Source: Amycolatopsis solani (GTDB lineage Bacteria > Actinomycetota > Actinomycetes > Mycobacteriales > Pseudonocardiaceae). Taken from it: a stretch of 64,000 bases of DNA. The notes beneath the pieces are model-generated. The model was not told the DNA's origin. It worked only from the letters and a program-made list of their open reading frames with translations, and did not search any database. The stretch covers positions 62,001-126,000 of the forward strand of contig NZ_JAWQJT010000002.1 in NCBI RefSeq assembly GCF_033441515.1, written 5' to 3'. Shown here piece by piece: positions 16,290-24,823 of this stretch (the stretch's first letter is position 1; each line of letters begins with the position of its first letter). Both the position numbers and the translations under genes were made by a program.

Positions 16290-17216
16290 ATGGACACACC
16301 CCTGGCAGTGAAAGCGCGCGGGATCACCAAGTGCTTCGGTGACGTCGTCGCGCTCGACGGTATCGACTTCGACGTGGCGGCCGGGCGGATCCACGGCCTG
16401 GTCGGGCCGAACGGCGCCGGCAAGACGACGCTGCTCGGCCTGCTGCTGAGCCTCGCCGTCGCCGACGAAGGGCGGCTCGAGATCCTCGGGGCGCCGATCG
16501 GGAATGCGCTTTCCGCGCCCGGCGGCGTCGCCGGGTTCGTGGACGGGCCCGGTCTCTACCCTTCGCTCACCGCACGGCAGAACCTCGCCGCGCTGGCCGC
16601 ACTGCGCGGTGGTGACCGGCGGACCGCGAAGATCGGCGACGTGCTCGACGAGGTCGGGCTCGCCGACGTCGCCGACGACCGCGTCCGCGGGTTCTCGCTC
16701 GGCATGCGGCAGCGGCTCGGGCTCGCCGCGGCCCTGCTCACCGAGCCGCGGCTGCTGGTGCTCGACGAGCCGGCCAACGGGCTCGACCCGGCCGGCAAGA
16801 AGCACGTGCACGGTGTCCTCGGCCGGCTCACCGGCGGCGGCACCACCGTCGTGCTCTCCAGCCACCGGATGGACGACCTCGAAGCGCTGTGCTCGGAAGT
16901 CACCATCCTCGCCACCGGCCGCGTCGTCTTCAGCGGCCCGCTGAGCACGCTCTCGGCCGAACACGGCGAGCTCGACTACCGGCTCCGCACCGCCGACCCG
17001 GCGGCCACCCGGCCGCTGATCGCCGACCTGCCGGGGATCCGCCTCACCGACGCGGACGACGGTGTCTTCGTCGTCCGGGCGCAGGTGCCCGCGCTCGACG
17101 AACTGGTGCTGCGGCTGGGGAAGGACGGCATCGCGGTGCGCGAGCTCGCCCCCGTCGTGTCCCCGCTCGAAGCCGCTTTCCTCGCTCTCACCGAACAACC
17201 GGAGGCCGGCCGATGA
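16290..17216 (+). CDS. ABC transporter ATP-binding protein
   Basis: A 308-residue ATPase of the drug/antibiotic-type ABC exporters. Walker A is GPNGAGKTT, the signature is GFSLGMRQRL, Walker B is LLVLDEPANGLDP and the H-loop is VLSSHRMDD. The C-terminal ~80 residues are the usual regulatory extension of two-component exporters. ATG 16290 follows GAGGAGG. Its end overlaps the permease gene (ATGA), so the two make one transporter. The following phosphoesterase gene belongs to the same operon. Confidence 0.92.
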   Translation: MDTPLAVKARGITKCFGDVVALDGIDFDVAAGRIHGLVGPNGAGKTTLLGLLLSLAVADEGRLEILGAPIGNALSAPGGVAGFVDGPGLYPSLTARQNLAALAALRGGDRRTAKIGDVLDEVGLADVADDRVRGFSLGMRQRLGLAAALLTEPRLLVLDEPANGLDPAGKKHVHGVLGRLTGGGTTVVLSSHRMDDLEALCSEVTILATGRVVFSGPLSTLSAEHGELDYRLRTADPAATRPLIADLPGIRLTDADDGVFVVRAQVPALDELVLRLGKDGIAVRELAPVVSPLEAAFLALTEQPEAGR

Positions 17217-18556
17217 CCACGACCGCGACGGCGACCGCCCGGCCCGTCCCGGTGGCCCGCGGCTACCGCTTCGAACTCGTCAAGCTGTTCTCCGCCTGGC
17301 GCATCCGCCTGCTGGTGCTGGCGTGCTGGCTCGCCCCGGCGTTGTTCGTCGCCGTGGTCAGCGGGCAGAGTTCGCTGCCCGTCGACACGCTCTTCGGCCG
17401 GTGGATGAACGCGACCGGCTGGGCGGGACCGCTGGTGATGCTCGGATTCGCGGGCACGTATGCGCTTCCGCTGCTGACGTCGGTCGTCGCCGGGGACGTC
17501 TTCGCCGCCGAAGACCGGCTCGGCACCTGGCGGCACCTGCTCGTCGCGGTCCGGTCCACCCGCCGGATCTTCGCGGCGAAAGCGCTTGCCGCGCTCACCG
17601 TGCTCGTCGTGCTCGTGGCCGGGATGGCCGGTTCCGCCGCGGCGGGTGGCGTGCTGGCCGCCGGCAGCCGGCCCCTGGTCGGCCTCGACGGCCACCTGCT
17701 GACGCCCGGCGACGCCGCGGTGCGCGTCCTGCTCGCGTGGGTCTGCGTGTTCGCGCCGACGCTGGCCCTCGGCGCGATCGGGCTGCTCGGCTCGATCGTC
17801 TGGGGCCGCTCGCCGATGGGCCTGCTGCTGCCCGCCGTCGTCGCGCTCGTGCTGGCGCTCGCCCAGCTGCTGCCGCTGCCCGTCGCCGTCCGCCTCGCCC
17901 TGCCGAGCTGCGCCTTCGTCGCGTGGAACGGCCTGTTCACCGACCCGGTGCAGCTCGGGCCGCTGCTGATCGCGGTCGGCGTCAGCCTGGCGTGGGCCGT
18001 TGTCGCGACGGCGCTCGCCTACACGCTGTTCGTGCGCCGCGACTTCACCAACCCGGCGCACGACGGCCCGGGCCGCCGCGCGTTCGCCGTCGGGGTCCTG
18101 CCGCTGGTGGCGTTGCTCGCCGCCACGGCCGGGATCGTCGCCGTCGCCACGCCGGCCACCGGGTCCGGGATCGAGCTCGACAAGGTCCAGCGGTCGGTCG
18201 CCACCGCGTTCGCGCACCTCTACCGGCTGCAGGCCGCTCAGCTCGACCGGCCCGACGTCACCGAAGCGCAGCTGGCCGCCACGGCCGCGTGCACGAAGGG
18301 CGACGGCCTGGTCGAGCCCGACGGCCCCGGCAACGACTGGCGGTGCGTCGTCTCCTGGCACCTGCCGGGGATCGACGCGACGGGGCAGGCGATCTACCAG
18401 CTCGACATCACCTCGGACGGGCGGTACGTCGCCGACGGCGACGGACCGAAGGAAGTGAACGGCTACTTCCAGGTGCGGTCCCCCGCGGGGGACCAGCCGA
18501 ACCCGCTCTGGCAGTTCGACGGGAACGTCGAGCTGCTCACCACCACGAAGGGATAG
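17213..18556 (+). CDS. ABC transporter permease with C-terminal soluble domain
   Basis: A 447-residue membrane protein partnering the upstream ATPase. About six hydrophobic segments lie between 28 and 285 (for example LLVLACWLAPALFVAVVSG, LTVLVVLVAGMAGSAAAGG, LLLPAVVALVLALAQLLPL), with a further one at 297-318. The last ~120 residues are hydrophilic, contain two Cys (ATAACTKG and DWRCVVSW) that could form a disulfide, and end without a membrane segment. This suggests an extracytoplasmic tail unusual for ABC-2 permeases. It overlaps the ATPase by 4 bp and is 5 bp from the next gene. Confidence 0.85.
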   Translation: MTTTATATARPVPVARGYRFELVKLFSAWRIRLLVLACWLAPALFVAVVSGQSSLPVDTLFGRWMNATGWAGPLVMLGFAGTYALPLLTSVVAGDVFAAEDRLGTWRHLLVAVRSTRRIFAAKALAALTVLVVLVAGMAGSAAAGGVLAAGSRPLVGLDGHLLTPGDAAVRVLLAWVCVFAPTLALGAIGLLGSIVWGRSPMGLLLPAVVALVLALAQLLPLPVAVRLALPSCAFVAWNGLFTDPVQLGPLLIAVGVSLAWAVVATALAYTLFVRRDFTNPAHDGPGRRAFAVGVLPLVALLAATAGIVAVATPATGSGIELDKVQRSVATAFAHLYRLQAAQLDRPDVTEAQLAATAACTKGDGLVEPDGPGNDWRCVVSWHLPGIDATGQAIYQLDITSDGRYVADGDGPKEVNGYFQVRSPAGDQPNPLWQFDGNVELLTTTKG

Positions 18557-18561
18557 TCCCG

Positions 18562-21306
18562 ATGCAGGTAACCCGCCGCAGACGGCGTGCCGGGAAGCGC
18601 CGGAGCAGCGGCCATCGGCTGCGCTACGCGACGGCCGGCTCCGCCACGCTCGTGCTGGTCGCCACCGGCACCGGCGCCGGTGTCGCGTCGACGGCCCAGT
18701 TCGGCACGGACCAGGTCGGCCAGGTCACCGCGAACGGCCAGGTCGTCTCCGCCGACCAGTACCTCAAGCCGATCGGTGACCGGCTGGTCGTGAACAACGG
18801 CAAGATCATGGCGTCCTCGGTCAGCCCCGACGGTGCCCACCTCGCCGCGCTGACCACGGACGGCGGGATCGCGCTCACCATCGTCGACCTCAAGAGCTGG
18901 AAGGTGCAGCAGCTCGTCGGCAACTCCGCGACGGCGAACCTGCGCATCGCCGGCAACGACGTCGGCCAGGAAGGGCCGTCCTACGCCCCGGACGGCAAGA
19001 GCCTGTGGCTGGCGCAGACCGACGGCTACACGAAGTTCACGGTGAACCCGGACGGGACCGTCGCCGCGCCGGTGCCGGTCAAGATCCCTGCGGACGGCGC
19101 CAAGCACGCGCTGGTGGCCCAGGCCGTGTTCTCGCCCGACGGTGCCACCGTGTACTCGGCGGTCAACGGCCAGAACCGCGTCGTCGCGCTCGACGCGGCG
19201 ACCGGGGCGATCAAGCAGAGCTGGGCCGTCGGCAACGCGCCGCGCGACCTGGTCCGCGTCGGCACCAAGCTGTACGTCAGCAACGAAGGCGGCCGGCCCG
19301 CGAAGCCCGGCGAGCCGACGCTGAACTCGTACAACACCCAGGTGCCGGCCAGCCAGTTCACCGGCGCCAGCACCAGCGGCACGGTCAGCGTGATCGACCT
19401 GGCGAACGCGGCCGCCGCGCCGAAGAGCATCGACGTCGGCCTGCACCCGACCGCGGTGTACGCCGCCAAGGGCGCGCTGTTCGTCACGAACACCGCGAGC
19501 AACACGGTTTCGGTCATCGACCCCGCCCGCGACAAGGTCGTCCAGACCATCGCGACCCAGCCGTGGCCCCAGGCCTCGGTCGGGTACGAGCCGGACGGCG
19601 TCACCCTCACCGAGGATGGCCATCTGCTGGTGACGCTCGGCCGCGCCAACGCGGTCGCCGTCTACCGTTTCCAGCGGGCGCAGGAGCCGGTGAGCTACGT
19701 CGGGCTGCTGCCGACGGACTACTTCCCGACCGCGATCACGACGGTCGGCAAGGACGTCGTCGTCTCCAACACCCGCGGCATCGACGCCCGCCGCCCGACC
19801 ACCGCCGCCGGGCACGGCACGCACGACACGACGTCGAGCGTGCAGCGCTTCCGGCTGCCGGACGACCGCGCGATCCGCGGCTACACCGGCCAGGTCTTCA
19901 AGCAGAACGGCTGGACGGACAACTCCGTCCAGGTCGCGCAGGACAACGGCCACCGCAAGGCCGTCCCGGTCCCGGCGCGCCTCGGCGACCCGTCGACGAT
20001 CAAGCACGTCTTCCTGCTGGTCAAGGAGAACCGGACCTACGACCAGGTCTTCGGCGACGACGCGCGCGGCAACGGCGACCCGTCGGTGACGCAGTTCGGC
20101 GAGAACGTGACGCCGAACCAGCACGCGCTGGTGAAGCAGTTCGGGTTGTACGACAACACCTACGACATCGGCACGAACTCCGCCGAGGGCCACAACTGGC
20201 TGATGCAGGCGGACAACCCGGAGTACACCGAGTCGTCGGCGGGGGAGTACCTGCGCAGCTACGACACCGAGGACGACGCACTCGGCCACCAGAGCTCCGG
20301 GTTCCTCTGGACCGGCGCGCAGGCGGCCGGCAAGTCGGTGCGGGACTTCGGCGAGTTCCAGCAGTTCCTGACCAAGCCCGCCGGGGCGAGCTGGCAGAAC
20401 CTCTACTGCGACGCCAAGAACATGGCGGCCACCGGCGAGCCCAGCGCTTACCCGATGGTGTCGTCGTCGCCGATCCCGTCGCTGAACGACGTGTCGGTGC
20501 CGGGCTTCCCGAAGTTCGACACGGCGGTGCCGGACGTCTACCGGTACCAGATCTGGAAGAACGACTTCGAGAAGAACGGGCCGGCCAACCTGAACATGTT
20601 CTGGCTGTCCAGCGACCACACCGGCGGCCCGCCGAACGCGGCCGCCCAGGTCGCCGACAACGACCTCGCCGTCGGTCGCATCGTGGACGAGATCTCGCAC
20701 AGCCAGTACTGGAAGGACTCGGCGATCTTCGTCGTCGAGGACGACTCGCAGGCCGGGCTCGACCACGTCGACGGGCACCGGGCGCCGGTGCAGATCATCA
20801 GCCCGTACGCCCAGCACGGCGTCGTCGACAGCCACTACTACTCGCAGATCACGATGATCCGGACGATCGAGCAGATCCTCGGCGTCAAGCCGATGAACCA
20901 GAAGGACAGCGCGGCGACGCCGATGAGTGCGGCCTTCACCCCGAAGCCGGACTTCACGCCGTTCACCGCGCTGCCGAACCGCACGTCCCTGACCGGCGGC
21001 CTGGCGACCCAGCCGTCGTGCGGCCCGGACACCCCGGCCGCGGTGAACCCGGCCGCGGCGCCCGTGCCGTCCTCGGCGGTGCCGGCGGACAAGGAGCAGG
21101 TGGCCGCGCAGTGGCAGGAGTGGACGACGCACCAGCGGCTGACCGGCCCGAACGCCGTCGCGGACTACGCCAACCCCGCGCAGATGAACCACTTCACGTG
21201 GTACCAGACGCACGGGTGGCGGCAGCCGTACCCGGGAGAGGCTGAAGTCGTCGCGCCGGACCGGGTGCCGGGGGCGTACCTCCCTTCGGCGGAGTCGGAC
21301 GGCTGA
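18562..21306 (+). CDS. Beta-propeller (YVTN-type)/phosphoesterase fusion protein
   Basis: A 914-residue exported or membrane-anchored protein. A basic N-terminus (RRRRRAGKRRSSGHRLR) precedes a hydrophobic signal-anchor (about 24-45). Residues ~60-430 form repeated propeller blades such as SVSPDGAHLAALT, AVFSPDGATVYSA and TNTASNTVSVIDP. Residues ~475-830 are an alkaline-phosphatase-fold phosphoesterase (PF04185-like): KENRTYDQVFGD, NSAEGHNWLMQ, LSSDHTGG and VVEDDSQAGLDHVDGHRAP supply likely metal ligands. The family includes phospholipase C and acid phosphatases. Linkage to an ABC exporter in one operon suggests it processes or handles an exported phospho-compound; this is inference. Confidence 0.85.
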   Translation: MQVTRRRRRAGKRRSSGHRLRYATAGSATLVLVATGTGAGVASTAQFGTDQVGQVTANGQVVSADQYLKPIGDRLVVNNGKIMASSVSPDGAHLAALTTDGGIALTIVDLKSWKVQQLVGNSATANLRIAGNDVGQEGPSYAPDGKSLWLAQTDGYTKFTVNPDGTVAAPVPVKIPADGAKHALVAQAVFSPDGATVYSAVNGQNRVVALDAATGAIKQSWAVGNAPRDLVRVGTKLYVSNEGGRPAKPGEPTLNSYNTQVPASQFTGASTSGTVSVIDLANAAAAPKSIDVGLHPTAVYAAKGALFVTNTASNTVSVIDPARDKVVQTIATQPWPQASVGYEPDGVTLTEDGHLLVTLGRANAVAVYRFQRAQEPVSYVGLLPTDYFPTAITTVGKDVVVSNTRGIDARRPTTAAGHGTHDTTSSVQRFRLPDDRAIRGYTGQVFKQNGWTDNSVQVAQDNGHRKAVPVPARLGDPSTIKHVFLLVKENRTYDQVFGDDARGNGDPSVTQFGENVTPNQHALVKQFGLYDNTYDIGTNSAEGHNWLMQADNPEYTESSAGEYLRSYDTEDDALGHQSSGFLWTGAQAAGKSVRDFGEFQQFLTKPAGASWQNLYCDAKNMAATGEPSAYPMVSSSPIPSLNDVSVPGFPKFDTAVPDVYRYQIWKNDFEKNGPANLNMFWLSSDHTGGPPNAAAQVADNDLAVGRIVDEISHSQYWKDSAIFVVEDDSQAGLDHVDGHRAPVQIISPYAQHGVVDSHYYSQITMIRTIEQILGVKPMNQKDSAATPMSAAFTPKPDFTPFTALPNRTSLTGGLATQPSCGPDTPAAVNPAAAPVPSSAVPADKEQVAAQWQEWTTHQRLTGPNAVADYANPAQMNHFTWYQTHGWRQPYPGEAEVVAPDRVPGAYLPSAESDG

Positions 21307-21364
21307 CGGACCCCCATTGCGGGCACCTGTCAGGGGTTCGGGACGGGTGCGGCATGATCACTGC

Positions 21365-21439
21365 GCCCGGGACGTCCCCGGGCTCTGGGTGGGTACCCCG
21401 ACCCGGCCGGCGTCGCGCCCCTCGCGCGGCGCCGGCCGG
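21365..21439. terminator. Hairpins between convergent phosphoesterase and hydrolase genes
   Basis: Two inverted repeats are present: GCCCGGG-ACGTC-CCCGGGC (21365-21383) and CCGGCCGGCG/CGCCGGCCGG (21404-21413 with 21430-21439). They separate convergent genes and probably terminate both. The first resembles the palindrome before trpB at 10829. Confidence 0.6.
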
Positions 21440-21462
21440 TGGGGCCGGTGGTTCGGTTTTCG

Positions 21463-22143
21463 TCAGAGCGAGTCGGCGGCGCTGCGGATCACGTCGAGGA
21501 CGAACTCGGGGTGCGACAGCATCGGGACGTGACTGCTGTCGATGTCGAACGTCTTCGCGCCCATGCGCTGCGCGGCCGCGCGCTGCAGCTCCGGGTTCAC
21601 CGTCCGGTCGTCGTTCGCGACGATGTACCAGCTGGGCTTCGACCGCCAGGCGGTGCCGTCCGCCTTCTGGTCGAACAGGTCGGGGACGGGGACCATCTGC
21701 GTCGCGTAGACCAGCTTCTGCTCGGCCTCCGGCAGGTCCCCGGCGAAGCAGCCGATGCCGTCGGGGCGCAGCCAGATGCGCCCGTCGGTGACCTCGATGT
21801 GCTCGAAGACGTCGGTACGGGCGAACTTGCTCTGCTGTTCTTGCGAGGTCTCCGTCTCGTCGGGCGCGAGCGCGGCGATGTAGACGAGCCCGGCGACGCG
21901 GTCGTCGGTACCGGCGGCGGTGATCAGGGTGCCGCCGTAGGAGTGGCCGACGAGCAGGACCGGGCCGGTGACCCGGCCGAGGGTCCGCACCACGGCGGCG
22001 ACGTCGCCGCCGAGGCTGTCGAGTCCGTGCTGCGACGCCGCGACCTCGTACCCCTCCTGCAGCAAGGGGGTGATGAGCTTGCTGAAGCACGAGCCGTCGG
22101 CCCAGAGGCCGTGGGCGAACACGATGCCCGGTTTGGCCGGCAT
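21463..22143 (-). CDS. Alpha/beta hydrolase (esterase-like)
   Basis: A 226-residue cytosolic alpha/beta hydrolase of the AB_hydrolase_6 (plant methyl-esterase-like) group. IVFAHGLWADGSCF provides the oxyanion loop and GHSYGG the nucleophile Ser. The acid residue is probably Asp in VANDDRTV and the His is in DSSHVPMLSHP. ATG 22143 has a GAGGAGAAAG site. The natural ester substrate is unknown. It is monocistronic, with a promoter region between 22144 and 22264. Confidence 0.88.
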   Translation of the reverse strand: MPAKPGIVFAHGLWADGSCFSKLITPLLQEGYEVAASQHGLDSLGGDVAAVVRTLGRVTGPVLLVGHSYGGTLITAAGTDDRVAGLVYIAALAPDETETSQEQQSKFARTDVFEHIEVTDGRIWLRPDGIGCFAGDLPEAEQKLVYATQMVPVPDLFDQKADGTAWRSKPSWYIVANDDRTVNPELQRAAAQRMGAKTFDIDSSHVPMLSHPEFVLDVIRSAADSL

Positions 22144-22264
22144 GACTTTCTCCTCTGCGCGTGGGGGAACGACAAACCGACGTTAGGACGGCCGGGCGCC
22201 TCCGGCCATCACCCGAATACCGGATCCTGTGTGGCGTCCGATGTGGACGGACGAGCACCCCTTG

Positions 22265-23296
22265 TCACGGCCGGTAGTGGCGGACGCCGTCGACCTCGAC
22301 CGCGGCCAGGTGGCCCTGCGCCGTGAGGAGGTCCAGGTGGGCGCCGGTTTCCAGGACGGCCAGCATCCGGTTGAACGGGTCCATCGTCGCGAGGTGGCGG
22401 GCCCGCCGGGTCCAGCTGATCCGCGTCGCGGCCTCGAAGGCCGTGGCGGCGCCGGACTCCACCTGGTCGAGGAGCAGGTCGAGCCGGGCGCGGTGGTGGT
22501 CCAGGAGCTCGTCGATCCGGGCGTGGACGCTGGCGGTGACCGGGCCGTGCGCCGGGAGCAGGCGCCGGTCGGGCAGGGCGCGCACCAGGCGGAGCGAGTC
22601 GAGGTAGGCGCCGAGGGGCAGGTCGGGTGGTGCGGCCTGGAAGCCGATCGAGGGCGTGATGTGGGGGAGCACGTGGTCGCCGGAGAACAGGAGGCCGGCG
22701 GCGGGGTCGACGAAGACCACGTGCCCCTCGGTGTGCCCGGGGGTGGCGACGACGTCGAATTCGCGATCGGGGAGCACGCGGCGGCGGCCGGGCGTGAGCC
22801 ACTCGTCGGGCCGCTCCCAGAGCTCCGCGTCCTCGTCGGCCAGCACCGCCCGCACCTCGGGGATCAGCTCCGCGCCGCCGCCGAGGCGGAGCAGGTCGAG
22901 CTGGGTCCGGATGGGGTCGGTGGCGGGGTCGGCCACGATGCGCAGGCTGGGTTCTTCGCCCGAGCCGAGGGAAACCTTGCCGCCGAACTCGCGGCGCAGC
23001 GCCAGCGCCTGGGTGTAGTGGTCGCGGTGGATGTGGGTGATCAGGAACTCCCGGACGTCGTCAAGTTTCGCGCCGATGACGTCGAGTGCGCCGGCCAGGA
23101 GCCGGCGCGACTCCGGGAGGGCCCAGCCCGAGTCGATCAGGACCAGCTCGCGGCCGTCGGTCACGGCGTAGACGTTGACCGCGCGGAGGCCGTCGCCGGG
23201 CAACGGGAGCGGGATCCGGTACACGCCCGCGGCCACCTCGTAGATGCCCGGCGTGCTCCAGTCGGGGTCGTCGCCGTCGAGCCGTGGGGCGTTCAC
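22265..23296 (-). CDS. MBL-fold metallo-hydrolase
   Basis: A 343-residue metallo-beta-lactamase-fold hydrolase, last gene of the leftward operon that starts at 26157. The di-zinc motif is THIHRDH, followed by ATPGHTEGHV, SGDHVLP and PAHGP, and then an ~80-residue C-terminal extension typical of the LACTB2/glyoxalase-II-like group. Such enzymes hydrolyse thioesters or esters, and a CoA-thioester role would suit this locus. GTG 23296 overlaps the stop of the SDR gene (GTGA). Confidence 0.88.
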   Translation of the reverse strand: MNAPRLDGDDPDWSTPGIYEVAAGVYRIPLPLPGDGLRAVNVYAVTDGRELVLIDSGWALPESRRLLAGALDVIGAKLDDVREFLITHIHRDHYTQALALRREFGGKVSLGSGEEPSLRIVADPATDPIRTQLDLLRLGGGAELIPEVRAVLADEDAELWERPDEWLTPGRRRVLPDREFDVVATPGHTEGHVVFVDPAAGLLFSGDHVLPHITPSIGFQAAPPDLPLGAYLDSLRLVRALPDRRLLPAHGPVTASVHARIDELLDHHRARLDLLLDQVESGAATAFEAATRISWTRRARHLATMDPFNRMLAVLETGAHLDLLTAQGHLAAVEVDGVRHYRP

Positions 23297-24039
23297 CGGG
23301 CGCTCCAGCCGCCGTCGACGAACAGGTCGGACCCGGTGGTGTAGCCGGAATCGGCACTCGCGAGGTAGGCGACAGCGGCGGCGACCTCCTCTGGACGGCC
23401 GAGGCGGCCCATCGGGGTGCCGGCCAGCATGGCGGTGTGGCGTTCGGTGTGTTCGAAGCGCTCCAGCAGCTGCCGCGTGCCGATGAAGCCGGGGACCACG
23501 GAGTTGACCCGCACGCCGTCGGTGGCCCAGTGCAAGGCGGCGTTCATGGTCATCGAGCGGACCGCGCCCTTCGCCGCGGCGTAGGAGAAGCTGTTCGCGA
23601 GGCCGCCGGTGCGGCCGAGGATCGAACCGACGTTGACGATCGCGCCGCCGCCCGCGCGGGCGATGGCGGGTCCGGCGTGCTTCATGCCGAGCCAGGTGCC
23701 GAGCTGGTCGACGGACACCACCTGGTCCCACCGCTGCCGCTCTTCGGTTTCGACGGTGCCGGTGCTGCCGATGCCGGCGTTGTTCACCAGGACGTGCAGC
23801 TCGCCCCAGCGTTCTTCGACCGCGTGCACGGCCGCCGGCCAGGCGTCTTCGTCGGCGACGTCGAGCGCGACCGCCAGGGTGTCGCCGCCGACGCGGTCCG
23901 CGAGTTCCGCGCAGGCGGCCTCGTCGACGTCGCTGAGCGCGAGGGACGCGCCTTCGGCGGCGAGGCGGGTGGCGATGGCCGTGCCCAGCCCGCCGGTGGC
24001 GCCGGTGAGCAGCACCCGGCGGTTCTCGAATCGTCGCAC
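23293..24039 (-). CDS. SDR family oxidoreductase
   Basis: A 248-residue classical SDR. The motifs are TGATGGLG (13-20), Asp in LSDVDE suggesting NAD(H), NNAG, Ser in NVGSILG, YAAAK, and a C-terminal GSDLFVDGGWSAR. GTG 24039 follows GAGGAGACCG. It probably oxidises a secondary alcohol, for example a 3-hydroxyacyl-CoA. It is the third gene of the operon MFS-SDR-SDR-MBL controlled from 26230. Confidence 0.88.
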   Translation of the reverse strand: MRRFENRRVLLTGATGGLGTAIATRLAAEGASLALSDVDEAACAELADRVGGDTLAVALDVADEDAWPAAVHAVEERWGELHVLVNNAGIGSTGTVETEERQRWDQVVSVDQLGTWLGMKHAGPAIARAGGGAIVNVGSILGRTGGLANSFSYAAAKGAVRSMTMNAALHWATDGVRVNSVVPGFIGTRQLLERFEHTERHTAMLAGTPMGRLGRPEEVAAAVAYLASADSGYTTGSDLFVDGGWSAR

Positions 24040-24064
24040 TCGGTCTCCTCGGTGGTGAACGGGG

Positions 24065-24823
24065 TCAGACGGCGGTGTAGCCGCCGTCCGCGGGAAGGCA
24101 GGCGCCGGTGACGAACGACGCGTCCGCCGACAGCGCGAACGCGATGACGGCCGCGATCTCCGCCGGGTCCGCGGCCCGAGCCGCCGGCGGCCGCACCCGG
24201 CCCGCGACGGTCGGGCGGAGGTCCGGCCGCAGTCCCGCGGTGTCCGCGGCGCTGTTCGCCGCGAGGTCGGTCGCGACGAGCCCCGGGCACACGCAGTTCG
24301 CGCGCAGCCCGCGATCGGCGTACTCGACGGCGATGCTGCGGGTGAGGGCGAGCACGCCGCCCTTGGTCGCGTCGTAGGCCGCCGAACGGCCCGCCGCCAC
24401 CAGCGCCCCCACCGAGCCGATGGTGACGAGGGCGCTGGCGGGATTCTCCAGCAGGTACGGGAGAGCTTGCTGAACGCAGAGGAAGGTTCCGGTCAGGTTC
24501 ACGTCGATCATGCGCTGCCACGCGGCCGGCGAGGTTTCCTCCACAGTGGACCCGTGGGTGACTCCGGCGCACGTGACGACGCCGTCGATGCCGCCCAGCC
24601 GCGAGGCGAGGTCCGAAACGGCGGCCGCGACGGAATCCGGTGCGGCGACGTCGCATTCCGCGGAGAACGGGGGCCGTTCGCCGAACGTCCGGTGGTCGAG
24701 GGCGTTCCGGTCGAGTACGGCGACCGTCGCGCCGTCGGCGAGGAGCCGTCGCGTGGTGGCCAGGCCGATCCCGCCGGCGCCGCCCGTCACGAGCAGGCGC
24801 CGGCCGTCCAGGTTCCGGGTCAC
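24065..24823 (-). CDS. SDR family oxidoreductase
   Basis: A 252-residue classical SDR with TGGAGGIG, Asp in VLDRN (NAD preference), Ser in TIGSVGAL and catalytic YDATK. VTGACLPADGGYTAV ends the protein. One notable change: the usual NNAG is TCAG in VVTCAGVTHG, an accepted variation. GTG 24823 overlaps the MFS stop (GTGA), so the two are translationally coupled. Confidence 0.86.
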   Translation of the reverse strand: MTRNLDGRRLLVTGGAGGIGLATTRRLLADGATVAVLDRNALDHRTFGERPPFSAECDVAAPDSVAAAVSDLASRLGGIDGVVTCAGVTHGSTVEETSPAAWQRMIDVNLTGTFLCVQQALPYLLENPASALVTIGSVGALVAAGRSAAYDATKGGVLALTRSIAVEYADRGLRANCVCPGLVATDLAANSAADTAGLRPDLRPTVAGRVRPPAARAADPAEIAAVIAFALSADASFVTGACLPADGGYTAV

